From Triticum aestivum (lineage: Eukaryota; Streptophyta; Magnoliopsida; Poales; Poaceae): a stretch of DNA of 64,000 nt. The stretch's first letter is position 1. Every line of letters begins with the position of its first letter. Below are positions 1 through 12,277 of the stretch, piece by piece. A model generated the notes under the pieces. That model did not search any database. It saw nothing but the letters and a program-made list of their open reading frames with translations, and was not told the DNA's origin. The position numbers and the translations under genes are program-made. The DNA lies in contig NC_057800.1 of the NCBI RefSeq assembly GCF_018294505.1, positions 479,446,530 through 479,510,529 on the forward strand. Direction: 5' to 3'.

Positions 1-2361
1 TAAACTAATTAAACTGTTAGTTAATTAACTAAGTAGTCAATGACAGTGGGGCCCACCCCCCTTAATTAATTCTGATTAGGTTAATTAACGTGTCTAATTA
101 GAATGGGTCACTAATAGGTGGGACCCACTTGTCAAGTTGACCAGGTCAACTGCTGACATCATGCTGAGGTCATGATGATGTCAGCAAACACTATTCTGGA
201 TAATGTTGATTTAAATAATTAAGTAAATCCTAAAAATGATTTAAATCTTTTAAAATTAATATAAAATAAACCATAGCTCGGATGGAAAAACTTTGTACAT
301 GAAAGTTGCTCAGAACGACGAGACGAATCCGGATACGCAGCCCGTTCATCCGCCACGCATCCCTAGCATAGCAAACACACAACTTTCCCCCCTCCGGCTC
401 GTCTGTCCGAAAACGCGAAACACCGGGGATACTTTCCCGGATGTTTCCCCCCTTCACCGGTACCACCTCGTACCGCGTTAGGGTACACCTAGCATCACGC
501 TTTGTCATGTCATGCATCGTCATGCATTTGTTTGTATTATATTTATTGTTTCTTCCCCCTTTTCTCTCGCTAGACACCGAGACCGACACCGCTGCTACCC
601 AGTACGACTACGGTGTTGACGACCCCTCTCTCTTGCCAGAGCAACCAGGCAAGCCCCCCCCCTTTGATCACCAGATATCGCCTACTCTCCTCTATACTGC
701 TTGATTAGGAGTAGTGTACCATGTTACGGTTTTCCGTTAATCCTATCCTGATGCATAGCCTGTCATTGTTGCTACAACTGTTGATACCTTACCTGCAATC
801 CTAGATGCTTAGTATAGGATGCTAGTTTATCATCAGTGGCCCTACATTCTTGTCCGTCTTCCATGCTATACTATCGGGCCGTGATCACTCGGGAGGTGAT
901 CACGGGCATATACTATATACTTTACACTGTTACATTACCGGTGATACTGTTTGGAGATGGGGGCTGAAGGGGCAGGTGGCTCCATCCAGGTAGTGGTGGG
1001 CCTGAGTTCCCGACGGCCCCCGACTGTTACTTTGAGGCGGAACGACAGGGCAGGTTGAGACCACCTAGGAGAGAGGTGGGTCTGGCCCTGGTCGGCGTTC
1101 GCGGATACTTAACATGTTTAACGAGATCTTGGTATTTGATCTGAGTCTGGCTACTGGCCTATACACACTAACCATCTACGCGGGGACAGTTATGGGCACT
1201 CGACGTCGTGGTATCAGCCGAAGCCTTCGTGACGTCAGTGACTGAGTGGCGCGCGCTGGGTTGGACCGCGTAACGCAACTTCCTTTGTAATGGAGGTTGC
1301 TAGGTCTGCTCTCCGGCCGCGTACGCAACATGCAGGTGTGCAATGGGCGATGGGCCCAGACCCCTGCGCCATAGGATTTAGACCGGCATGCTGACCTCTC
1401 TGTTGCGCCTAGGTAGGGCTGCGACGTGTGATCTTCCGAGGCCGGGCATGACCCAGGAAAGTGTGTCCGGCCAAATGGGATCGAGCGTGTTGGGTTATGT
1501 GGTGCACCCCTGCAGGGAAGTTAATCTATTCGAATAGACGTGATCTTCGGTAATAGGACGACTTGGAGTCGTACCTTGACCTTATGACAACTAGAACCAG
1601 ATACTTAATAAAACACACCCTTCCAAGTGCCAGATACAACCGGTGATCGCTCTCTCACAGTGTGATGAGGGGAGGATCATCGGTTAGGATTATGCTATAC
1701 GATGCTACTTGGAGGTCTTCAGTCTACTCTCTTCTACATGTTGCAAGACGGATGCTGCCAGAAGCGTAGTCTTCAAAAAGACTAGCTACCCCCCTTATCC
1801 CGGCTTTCTGCAGTTCAGTCCACATATAATAGCCTTATTCCAGTTGATACCAATGCATACATATGTAGTGTAGCTCCTTGCTTGCGAGTACTTTGGATGA
1901 GTACTCACGGTTGCTTTCTCCTTCTTTTCCCTCTATCCCTTCTACCTGGTTGTCGCAACCAGATGTTGGAGCCCAGGAGCCAGACGCCACCCTCGACGAC
2001 GACTCCTACTACACCGGAGGTGCCTACTACTACGTGTTGCGCGCTGACGACGACCAGGAGTAGTTTAGGAGGATCCCAGGCAGGAGGCATGCGCCTCTTT
2101 CGATCTGTATCCCAGTTTGTGCTATCCTTCTTAAGGCAAGCTTGTTTAACTTATGTTTGTACTCAGATATTGTTGCTTCCGCTGACTCGTCTATGATCGA
2201 GCTCTTGTATTCGAGCCCTCGAGGCCCTGGCTTGTAATATGATGATTGTATGACTTATTTTATTTGTAGAGTTGTGTTGTGATATCTTCCCGTGAGTCCC
2301 TGATCTTGATCGTACACGTTTGCGTGTATGATTAGTGTACGATTGAATCGGGGGCGTTACA
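1..2361 (+). repeat. LTR1 of the gypsy array (5'-truncated by window edge)
   Basis: Position 1 aligns with 9581 of the middle LTR and both run in register to their ends (2361 and 11941). About 1369 bp of this LTR therefore lie to the left of the window. It ends GGGCGTTACA just before a PBS. It differs from LTR2 at under about 2% of positions in the stretches I counted, mostly transitions, and more from LTR3. Confidence 0.93.
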
Positions 2362-2364
2362 AGT

Positions 2365-2377
2365 TGGTATCAGAGCC
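2365..2377 (+). promoter_or_regulatory. Primer-binding site, initiator tRNA-Met type (copy 1)
   Basis: TGGTATCAGAGCC starts three bases after the LTR end. It is complementary to the 3' end of plant initiator tRNA-Met, the usual primer of Ty3/gypsy reverse transcription. Confidence 0.93.
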
Positions 2378-2697
2378 GACTGCCTGTAGGAATCCCCCTT
2401 CCACACTCCTTGGCCGAAGTTGAGTCTAGACATTACAAAAACTTTTACTAACATGGCTGTGTGCCTTACGGGCCCACATCGCCATCTGGGTGGTATTAGG
2501 ATCTTTTACTCCTCGATCCTTACTCTGGGACTCTGAACTCTCTCCTACTCGGGTTAAACGATTTTACTAACTCTGACACTAGGATCCCGTGACCACGTTC
2601 ACCCCAAAGTTGGATAAGCCCTAGTTATTCTTTAGAGTAGTATTTGAACATTATCCACATTGTCATTTGACTCCTGTGAAAACATCTTTGTTTTCAG

Positions 2698-3456
2698 ATG
2701 GAACCCACGATGCAGGTCGTGCGCCACACGACGGCCATTGGTGCCTCAGGATCACCTGCTGTGTTGGTTGAGATGATGACCTATCTGGGTTATCGCTGGC
2801 ACCCTGAGTACACCGTCTATGAGGAGTATCAGGACTTCAACCAGGAGCAGTACCGTGCCATCGTCCACCTCTACTCTCGGGAGTATGACTCCACTACCGT
2901 GCTGCACACTGCTCATGGTGTTGGAGTGACTATCGATATGGCGGTCCACGATGCTGCTTATGCTGCTCTGACACGTCTTCGTGGAGAGTATCAGGAGTTG
3001 GATACCTCCCCCTTCAGGCACATTGCTATCGCATCCGATGTTGGTGCGGAGGGATACTACACTGCTGCCTACTCCACTGTCACCCGAGAGCCCTTCTACC
3101 ATCAGAACCTGGTTCTGCATGCTGATGGGCTGGATAGAGCTAACCGAGCTCTTCGCCACGAGTTGTACACCACCCGTCAGCACCTGTATCGTGCTTTGAC
3201 GATGTTGCACCCCTCTGTCCGCTCTGGTGATCTGTCGCGTTCTGCGATCTACCCTGCCCGGACCGTGATGCCCCAGGGCGTCGGCTGGCCAGATGTGGGA
3301 GGCCACTCTCCTGCACTGGGTCCTCTCCTGCCACCTGCGCATCGGGTTCCGCACCAGAGTATCCGCGGACCCCAGGCTACCCGCGTGGAGGTCTTCCCTT
3401 CGCGTCACTACCAGCTGTCGGGCTACACCTACCTCCGTAGTACCGCATGGGACTGA
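2698..3456 (+). CDS. Extra pre-gag ORF of the gypsy element, copy 1 (252 aa, C-terminus frameshifted)
   Basis: An open frame between the PBS and gag, separate from gag. I do not recognise a named family. Residues 36-95 resemble a double-stranded RNA-binding motif by eye: PEYxV and an acidic pair near 42-43, an alternating hydrophobic strand near 52-58, GxG at 74-76, then a helix with AAxAAL ending at 91. Residues 143-170 are leucine-rich and likely helical or coiled coil. Around 3318 this copy lacks one T present in copy 2, so its last ~45 residues are out of frame. Function is inferred only; it could be an accessory protein or RNA-binding cofactor. Confidence 0.7.
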   Translation: MEPTMQVVRHTTAIGASGSPAVLVEMMTYLGYRWHPEYTVYEEYQDFNQEQYRAIVHLYSREYDSTTVLHTAHGVGVTIDMAVHDAAYAALTRLRGEYQELDTSPFRHIAIASDVGAEGYYTAAYSTVTREPFYHQNLVLHADGLDRANRALRHELYTTRQHLYRALTMLHPSVRSGDLSRSAIYPARTVMPQGVGWPDVGGHSPALGPLLPPAHRVPHQSIRGPQATRVEVFPSRHYQLSGYTYLRSTAWD

Positions 3457-3693
3457 TGTAGACTTGCTTGTTAGTGTTAGATGCATTCGCCGCGAGCCTG
3501 TGTGCCATCTATGATGTCTTAGTCTATGTGCCGAACTCTGTGTAACGAACTCTATGCATGATCTCTTTTGTAAGATATGCCGACTACTATGTAGTATCTA
3601 TCGTGCTGCTTTCGTTGTGCATGTTTCATCATGAACGATTCTTGTCTTTGCAAATTTCTCAATGCTGAACTACCCCTGTTATATATTAGCAGG

Positions 3694-4740
3694 ATGGTTA
3701 GACCAGGTGGTCGTGGTCGTGGTGGCAACGCCCCACCACCGCCTGAGTACATGGCTGGGATGATGCAACAGTGTGAGCTGAATCGTCAGTTCATGGAGAA
3801 TATTATGGCTCAGTTTCCTCGCCCCAATATGAACCAGCAGCCAACCCAAGTGACTCTGCAGGATTTCATGCGCCTCAACCCAACCGTGTACCGCAGCTCA
3901 AATCAGCCTCTGGATGCTGATGACTGGCTCCGTGACATCACCTATGAGATGGAGTCTGCTGATGTAGCCCCTGCCAGCTATGTCACCTTTGCTTCCTTCT
4001 TCCTGAAAGGACCCGCAGCTCAATGGTGGGACAGCCACAGGCGTACTCTGCCAGCTGGAACAATCATCACCTGGCCAGACTTCCAAGCTGCCTTCCGTGC
4101 TCGCTTCATTCCTCAGGGAGTCATGGATCGGAAGAAGCGTGAGTTCCGCAACCTCACCCAAGGCAACAAAACGGTGGAAGCTTATCAGCGGGAGTTTATG
4201 GACTTGTCCCGCTATGCTGAAGAGGACATTGCTACTGATGCACGCAGACAGGAGAAGTTCCGTGATGGCCTTCAAGCTGACATCAAGCTCGCACTTCTAG
4301 TACATGACTTTGCTGATTTCGCCACTCTGGTGAACAAAGCCATCAATGTCGAAACTGGTCTGCAGGAATACCAGAGCTCTCACAGGCGCAACCGTGACAC
4401 GGGCTCATCTTCGGGCCCGTCCTCGCAGAAGCGCAAGATATGGATTCCCAATAGCATGTACCAGCCGAATGCACCTGCCCCAAGGCAGTCCTATGTTGCA
4501 CCTCGTCTGCCTGCTCCACCGACTAGGCAGCCAAGGCTTCCAGCTCCACCACCCCAAGCTCCTGTTCCCTCCAATAATGGACTGTGCTACAAGTGTGGCC
4601 AACCTGGTCACCTTGCCAGGAACTGCTATCAGAATCAGAACCAGAATCAACTGGCCCTCCCCACAGCTGGCCGTGGCAAGCAACCAGCCTCGCAACAACA
4701 ATGCCAAGTCTTATGGTCGTGTTCATGCCAACCACGTTGA
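3694..4740 (+). pseudogene. gag polyprotein of the gypsy element, copy 1 (3' frameshift)
   Basis: This encodes the capsid-like Gag that packages element RNA. A frame is open from 3631, but the second Met at 3694, opening MVRPGGRGRGG, is the likely start. The Retrotrans_gag core follows (WLRDI near the start, then GPAAQWW). A proline-rich linker leads to one CCHC zinc knuckle (CYKCGQPGHLARNC) near 4588-4629. Compared with copy 2 there is an extra A near 4678, so the last ~20 residues are out of frame. Copy 2 ends with LNEVLD and a TAG stop, and the same TAG is present here in the ancestral frame. Pol follows almost immediately. Confidence 0.9.
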
Positions 4741-4771
4741 TCTCAATGAAGTTCTAGACTAGCCTGCTACC

Positions 4772-7700
4772 GTGATGAGTACACTCCTCGTAAACTCAGT
4801 ACCTGCATCTGTTTTATTCGATTCAGGAGCATCACATTCATTCATGTCAGAAGATTTTGCATACAAGCATGACGTTAAATGTGAGGAGATGAACACTTCG
4901 GTATTGGTAAAAAACCCCGTGGGACAATGTCAAACCTCACTGGTTGGCATCGATGTCCCCGTGGAAATCGAAGGGCTGGAATTCTATGCCTCTCCCATTA
5001 TCCTAAAGTCGTCTAACATCGACCTCATTCTGGGAATGGATTGGTTGAAAGCGCATACTGCTTCTATAGTTTGCGCCACTAAGGTCGTCCATCTGCTACA
5101 CCCTTCTGACGAAATAATAGCTTACCAAGCTCATCTAGTTCAGAACGCCGAGGCACGGCTTTATGCCTTGAATGCGTTGAACGCTGCACCACTCGAGGGC
5201 ATTGAAAACATTCCCATTGTTCGTGAATTCCAAGACGTCTTCGCAGAAGAACTTCCAGGGATTCCCCCTGCTAGAGCTGTCGAATTCATCATCGACTTGA
5301 AACCCGGCACCACCCCTATAGCTAAACGACCCTATAAGATGCCGCCGCATGAACTCATTGAGCTTAAGGAGGAAATCGACAAATCTCTTGTCAAAGGTTT
5401 CATTCGCCCAAGTTGCTCTCCTTGGGGAGCACCTTCTCTCTTTGTTAAGAAGAAGGATGGGACAAACCGATTAGTCCAAGACTACCGTCCTATAAACCAA
5501 GCTACCATTCAGAATAAATATCCTCTTCCTCGGATCAATGATCTTTATGATCAACTGGCTGGCTCATCAGTGTTCTCCAAACTCGACTTGAGGTTGGGTT
5601 ACCACCAGATCCGTGTTCGTGAAGAGGATATCCCAAAAACCGCCTTCGTGACTCGGTATGGATCATACGAGTACACCGTCATGTCATTCGGCTTAACGAA
5701 TGCTCCCGCCACCTTCTCTCGTCTGATGAACTATATATTCATGGATTACCTCGACAAGTTCGTCGTGGTTTATCTGGACGATATCCTTGTATTTTCCAAG
5801 AACGAAGGAAGAACATGCTGAACATCTTCGTCTTGTGCTGGAAAAGCTTCGAGAGCATCAACTGTATGCTAAGTATTCCAAGTGTGAATTCTGGCTCCCC
5901 GAAGTAACCTATCTTGGGCATGTCATCTCCAAGGATGGTATTGCCGTCAACCCTGAACGAGTTCAGGCTATTCTCGATTGGACTCCTCCGAAGAATGTCA
6001 AGCAAGTCCGAAGTTTTCTCGGTCTCGCCAGCTATTGCCGTCGATTCGTCGAGAACTTCTCCAAGATTGCCAGGCCTCTGACTAATCTGTTGCATAAGGG
6101 TGTCAAGTTCGAATGGACAGACAAGTGTCAGGAAAGTTTCCAGGCGCTCAAAGACAAGTTGACTTCTGCCCCAGTGCTTGCTCCACCTGATACTAAGAAG
6201 GACTTCGTCATTTACTGCGACGCTTCCCGTCAAGGATTAGGCTGTGTCCTAATGCAAGAGCGCAGAGTGATTGCTTATGCCTCTCGTCAACTGCGCCCTC
6301 ACGAAGAAAACTACCCAGTTCACGACCTCGAGCTTGCTGCTGTCATTCATGCACTGAAGCAGTGGCGACATTACCTTCTCGGTAATCGTTGCGAGATCTT
6401 CACCGACCACCAAAGTCTGAAGTATCTGTTTACTCAGCCAGATCTGAACCTCCGTCAGCAGAGATGGATGGAGACTGTTGCAGACTTTGACGTGGGTATA
6501 TCCTATACCCCCGGCAAGGCTAATGTAATGGCTGATGCCTTGAGCCGCAAGTCTTACTGCAACCACCTCCAGGTTCACAAAGTTCAGCCCTCGCTTGTCG
6601 AAGAATTTAGAAAGCTGAACCTTCATATTGTTCCTCCTGGAGCACTCGCTCCCCCTCCCCCAGAGTTCCGCAAGATGAATCTTCTTGTTGTTACTAAGGG
6701 TTCTCTAAATACCCTGGCTGTCGTACCAGATCTCGTAGCTGGTATAAAGACTATTCAAGGTTATGACTCTGAAGTCCATAAGATTAAACGCCATCTAGCA
6801 GAAGGAAAGCCCTCATTCTTCACTATCGCCGACGATGGCGCCTTGTACTTCAAAGGCCGCCTAGTGGTACCATGTTCGAAGAAAAACCTGGATAAGACTA
6901 AAAGGGTTATGCAAGAAGCTCATGATACGCCTCTGTCCATCCATCCTGGTAGTACAAAGATGTACCAGGATATTCGTCAAAGATTCTGGTGGTCTAATAT
7001 GAAGCAGGACATTGCTCGTTATGTTGCTGAGTGTGACGTTTGCCGCCGTATCAAAGCAGAGCATCAAAGGCCTGCTGGAACTCTGCAACCTATCTCTATT
7101 CCTGAATGGAAATGGGACCATGTTGAAATGGACTTCGTCACTGGATTTCCCAAATCGCAGAAAGGTAATGATGCTATTCTTGTCGTCATTGACCGGCTTT
7201 CTAAAGTTGCCCATTTTCTGGCGGTCAAAGAGACAATCACTGCTAGTCAGCTTGCTACTCTCTACATGGCCAGAATTGTTTCACTTCACGGTATTCCACT
7301 GGTTATCAGTTCAGACCGTGGCAGCTTATTCACTTCAAGATTTTGGGCAAGTTTCCAAGAAGCTATGGGAACTCATCTGTCGTTCAGTACTGCGTTTCAT
7401 CCTCAGTCGCAAGGACAGGTTGAACGTGTCAACCAAGTTCTCGAAGACATGCTTCGAGCTTGTGTAATTTCCTTCGGCAAGAAATGGGAGGAATCTCTTC
7501 CATATGCGAGTTCTCTTATAATAATAGCTATCAAGCTAGTCTGAAGATGTCCCCCTTCGAAGTGCTATATGGACGAAAGTGTCGAACCCCTCTGAACTGG
7601 TCAGAAACTGGGGAACGTCCACTCTTCGGTCCGGATATTATCCAACAGGCCGAAGAACAAGTTCGCATTATTCGCGAGAATCTCAAGACTGCTCAGTCAC

Positions 7701-8176
7701 GTCAGAAAAGTCAGTATGACCGTCATCACCAAGACATGGTCTATCAACCTGGCGAAAAGGCTTATCTTCGAGTTACACCAATGAAGGGTGCTCACCGCTT
7801 CGGGATCAAGGGCAAGCTAGCTCCTCGCTATATCGGTCCCTTCACTATTCTCAAAAGGCGTGGAAAAGTGGCATATCAACTGGAGCTTCCGTCGAACCTT
7901 TCTCACGTTCACGATGTGTTCCATGTGTCACAACTCCGTCGTTGCTTCAAGGATCCAATATGAGCAGTGGATCATGAAGTGCTCGAATTGCAACAGGACC
8001 TCTCCTATAAAGAGCATCCGATCCGCATTCTTGACCAAGCTGAACGCCGCACACGTCAGAAGGCGATCAAGTTCCTCAAAGTCCAGTGGTCGAATCACTC
8101 TGAAGACGAAGCCACTTGGGAACACGAGGACCGCCTGCATGATGAATACCCCGCACTGTTTCCTTCTACCTCCTAA
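4772..8176 (+). pseudogene. pol polyprotein PR-RT-RH-IN-chromodomain, copy 1 (frameshifted)
   Basis: Domains run in the order expected for gypsy elements. Protease has DSGAS at about 4820. Reverse transcriptase has YLDD at 5770-5781. RNase H has CDAS near 6219 and TDHQSL near 6405. Integrase has an HHCC zinc finger near 6920-7045, then the catalytic core including SDRGSLF and [10 protein letters not shown] chromodomain-like tail occupies 7967-8176. Three lesions are visible against copy 2: an extra base near 5806 just after YLDD, a lost C near 7505 in integrase, and an in-frame TGA at 7961-7963 before the tail. The TGA is shared with copy 2. Confidence 0.92.
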
Positions 8177-8194
8177 ATCTCGGGACGAGATTTC

Positions 8195-8211
8195 TTGTAG
8201 TGGAGGAGATT
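8195..8211 (+). other. Polypurine tract before LTR2
   Basis: GTAGTGGAGGAGAT directly precedes the LTR start TGTAACGCCC. This is the expected plus-strand priming site. The same tract precedes LTR3 at about 17761-17775. Confidence 0.8.
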
Positions 8212-8509
8212 TGTAACGCCCGGATAATCTTGCTATAGTAATCCCACGCTAATCATGCCATGTCATCCCAATTACTATTGCTAAATGTCCGTTAGTTCAA
8301 ACCACGTCAAATTCAAATTTAAAATTAATGTCGACAATAAAAGTTTTCAAAAATTGAAACAAAAATGTTCGGTGGTTGCCAAATATTACAAAGGTAATTA
8401 TGGTGCAGCAAACACATTTTTATAAAATGTCTAAATAATTTAAAATGATTTAAAACAGAAAAGCAAATAGATAAAAACAAAACAGAAAAACTAAAACTAA
8501 AATTGGAAG

Positions 8510-9470
8510 AAAGAAGAGAGGAAGACCCCCCGGGCCAGCAGACCCAGCGGGCCGGCCCATTCGCCCTCCAGGCCCAGACGGCCGGCCCACTACCCCCTCC
8601 TTATTCACTCCCTCACCCGAACCCTAACCTAACAACCCCCCCACTCGCTCCCCCCCCACTCGCACCACTCCACCCCCCCCGCTGGATCTGGATCGGGAGG
8701 ACTCCCGATCCCCTCGCCCCTGCACGTCGACGCCGACGCCGGCCCCCGAAGCTCCCCCCCAGCCGGACTGCTTCCTCCACCCCACCGGCCTGCCTCCTCT
8801 ACGACGTCGTCGCCGTCTTCCTCCTCAACCTCCCGCTGCCACTCCCCTACCGGCAACGTGAGCCCCGCCGCCACGCTCGTCTCCTCGCTCCCTCCCTCTC
8901 CCCCGCTGCTCCCTCGTCCCGCAGCTCCACGTCGGCACACGCGCCCGTGTCGTCCCGTGTGCGCGACGCACTCGCGCCCCTGCTCACCATGGCCTCGCCT
9001 TGGCCGGCGTGCCTCCACACGCGCGCTGCCCGTGCCCCATTCGCCCCTGCTCAACCCAGCGCGCGCCTGCGCGCTCCCGTGCGCCCCCGCGATGACCGCG
9101 CTGCACGCCCGTCTTCCTTGGCCAGGCCACACCGTACGGCAGTGCTGCTCGCCGTCCCCCTCCCCCGTGCGTATCCGCAGCTGCCCGTGCGCGCCCTCGC
9201 CTCCTCTGCGCCCCGGCCTCGCCTCGTCCGCCCCGACACACCGTCCCGGCGCACCGGCACCGCCCGCATCACCATAGCCTCGCCCCGCCGTGGCCTCTCC
9301 GCTGCCATGTCGTCGTCGGCCGGCGCCGCGCCGGCGTCCTCCCCTCGCCGAGGCACCGACTGGCCGCACCCAGTCCGGGCGCCCGCGCCCGCAAGCGTCA
9401 CACCGCCCGCACCCGCCCCGATTGGCCTATGGGCCAATGACAGCCAGGGCCCACACCCAGAACGAAAATG
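8510..9470 (+). other. GC-rich, C/T-biased block inside LTR2
   Basis: A ~1-kb segment of strongly elevated GC and CpG inside an otherwise AT-rich LTR. It holds long open frames on both strands, including a 322-residue Pro/Arg/Ala-rich one. These look like composition artefacts: low complexity, overlapping opposite-strand frames, and a TAG break in LTR3. It may correspond to the transcription start and leader region of the LTR. Function is inferred. Confidence 0.6.
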
Positions 9471-9489
9471 AAAACAAAAAAAGAATTAA

Positions 9490-9600
9490 AAGTAAATAAT
9501 TAATAAAAATGTTAATTAATTAATTAATTAATGATTTAATTAACTTAATTAATTTTGATTAATTAAACTAATCAATTAACTAAACTAATTAAACTGTTAG
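9490..9600. repeat. TTAATTAA-rich AT block in LTR2
   Basis: Runs of TTAATTAATTAATTAATTAA and variants directly follow the GC-rich block, giving an abrupt composition switch. The same block is at about 19437-19540 in LTR3, and its right end is at the start of the window in LTR1. It coincides with the inferred crossover region of the middle LTR. Confidence 0.85.
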
Positions 9601-11944
9601 TTAATTAACTAAGTAGTCAATGACAGTGGGGCCCACCCCCCTTAATTAATTCTGATTAGGTTAATTGACGTGTCTAATTAGAATGGGTCACTAATAGGTG
9701 GGACCCACCTGTCAGGTTGACCAGGTCAACTGCTGACGTCATGCTGAGGTCATGATGATGCCAGCAAACACTATTCTGGATAATGTTGATTTAAATAATT
9801 AAGTAAATCCTAAAAATGATTTAAATCTTTTAAAATTAATATAAAATAAACCATAGCTCGGATGGAAAAACTTTGTACATGAAAGTTGCTCAGAACGACG
9901 AGACGAATCCGGATAAGCAGCCCGTTCATCCGCCACGCATCCCTAGCATAGCAAACACGCAACTTTCCCCCCTCCGGCTCGTCTGTTCGAAAACGCGAAA
10001 CACCGGGGATACTTTCCCGGATGTTTCCCCCTTCACCGGTACCACCTCGTACCGCGTTAGGGCACACCTAGCATCACGCTTTGTCATGTCATGCATCGTC
10101 ATGCATTTGTTTGTATTATATTTATTGTTTCTTCCCCCTTTTCTCTCGCTAGACACCGAGACCGACACCGCTGCTACCCAGTACGACTACGGTGTTGACG
10201 ACCCCTCTCTCTTGCCAGAGCAACCAGGCAAGCCCCCCCCCTTGATCACCAGATATCGCCTACTCTTCTCTATACTGCTTGCATTAGAGTAGTGTAGCAT
10301 GTTACCGCTTTTCCGTTAATCCTATCCTGATGCATAGCCTGTCATTGTTGCTACAACTGTTGATACCTTACCTGCAATCCTAGATGCTTAGTATAGGATG
10401 CTAGTTTATCATCAGTGGCCCTACATTCTTGTCCGTCTTCCATGCTATACTATCGGGCCGTGATCACTCGGGAGGTGATCACGGGCATATACTATATACT
10501 TTACACTGTTACATTACCGGTGATACTGTTTGGAGATGGGGGCTGAAGGGGCAGGTGGCTCCATCCAGGTAGTGGTGGGCCTGAGTTCCCGACGGCCCCC
10601 GACTGTTACTTTGAGGCGGAACGACAGGGCAGGTTGAGACCACCTAGGAGAGAGGTGGGCCTGGCCCTGGTCGGCATTCGCGGATACTTAACATGTTTAA
10701 CGAGATCTTGGTATTTGATCTGAGTCTGGCTACTGGCCTATACACACTAACCATCTACGCGGGAACAGTTATGGGCACTCGACGTCGTGGTATCAGCCGA
10801 AGCCTTCGTGACGTCAGTGACTGAGTGGCGCGCGCTGGGTTGGACCGCGTAACGCAACTTCCTTTGTAATGGAGGTTGCTAGGTCTGCTCTCCGGCCGCG
10901 TACGCAACGTGCAAGTGTGCAATGGGCGATGGGACCAGACCCCTGCGCCATAGGATTTAGACCGGCGTGCTGACCTCTCTGTTGCGCCTAGGTAGGGCTG
11001 CGACGTGTTGATCTTCCGAGGCCGGGCATGACCCAGGAAAGTGTGTCCGGCCAAATGGGATCGAGCGTGTTGGGTTATGTGGTGCACCCCTGCAGGGAAG
11101 TTAATCTATTCGAATAGCCGTGATCTTCGGTAATAGGACGACTTGGAGTCGTACCTTGACCTTATGACAACTAGAACCAGATACTTAATAAAACACACCC
11201 TTCCAAGTGCCAGATACAACCGGTGATCGCTCTCTCACAGGGTGATGAGGGGAGGATCATCGGTTAGGATTATGCTATACGATGCTACTTGGAGGTCTTC
11301 AGTCTACTCTCTTCTACATGCTGCAAGACGGAGGCTGCCAGAAGCGTAGTCTTCGAAAGGACTAGCTATCCCCCTCTTATCCGGCTTTCTGCAGTTCAGT
11401 CCACATATAATACCCTTATTCCAGTTGATACCAATGCATACATATGTAGTGTAGCTCCTTGCTTGCGAGTACTTTGGATGAGTACTCACGGTTGCTTTCT
11501 CCCTCTTTTCCCCTATCCCTTCTACCTGGTTGTCGCAACCAGATGTTGGAGCCCAGGAGCCAGACGCCACCGTCGACGACGACTCCTACTACACCGGAGG
11601 TGCCTACTACTACGTGCAGCCCGCTGACGACGACCAGGAGTAGTTAGGAGGATCCCAGGCAGGAGGCATGCGCCTCTTTCGATCTGTATCCCAGTTTGTG
11701 CTAGCCTTCTTAAGGCAAACTTGTTTAACTTATGTCTGTACTCAGATATTGTTGCTTCCGCTGACTCGTCTATGATCGAGCTCTTGTATTCGAGCCCTCG
11801 AGGCCCCTGGCTTGTAATATGATGCTTGTATGACTTATTTTATTTGTAGAGTTGTGTTGTGATATCTTCCCGTGAGTCCCTGATCTTGATCGTACACGTT
11901 TGCGTGTATGATTAGTGTACGATTGAATCGGGGGCGTCACAAGT

Positions 11945-11957
11945 TGGTATCAGAGCC
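11945..11957 (+). promoter_or_regulatory. Primer-binding site, initiator tRNA-Met type (copy 2)
   Basis: TGGTATCAGAGCC three bases after the end of LTR2, identical to copy 1. Its presence shows that LTR2 serves as the 3' LTR of unit 1 and the 5' LTR of unit 2. Confidence 0.93.
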
Positions 11958-12277
11958 GACTGCCTGTAGGAATCCCCCTTCCACACTCCTTGGCCGAAGT
12001 TGAGTCTAGACATTACAAAAACTTTTACTAACATGGCTGTGTGCCTTACGGGCCCACATCGCCATCTGGGTGGTATTAGGATCTTTTACTCCTCGATCCT
12101 TACTCTGGGACTCTGAACTCTCTCCTACTCGGGTTAAACGATTTTACTAACTCTAACACTAGGATCCCGTGACCACGTTCACCCCAAAGTTGGATAAGCC
12201 CTAGTTATTCTTTAGAGTAGTATTTGAACATTATCCACATTGTCATTTGACTCCTGTGAAAACATCTTTGTTTTCAG

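Larger units (their letters stand above)
8212..11941 (+). repeat. LTR2 of the gypsy array (full length, 3730 bp)
   Basis: The only complete gap-free LTR of the array, TGTAACGCCC to GGGCGTCACA. It has an AT-rich 5' part, a very GC-rich block (about 8510-9470), a block rich in TTAATTAA (about 9490-9660), then a mixed-composition 3' part. Its left part is close to LTR3. From about 9581 rightward it is visibly closer to LTR1 than to LTR3, as expected if it is a recombinant of the original 3' and 5' LTRs. Confidence 0.93.

Noticed and set aside
8503..9471. 322-residue frame, and a 246-residue antisense frame, in the LTR GC block
   Set aside because: Low-complexity Pro/Arg/Ala composition, open on both strands at once, and broken by a TAG in LTR3. 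Best explained by high GC.
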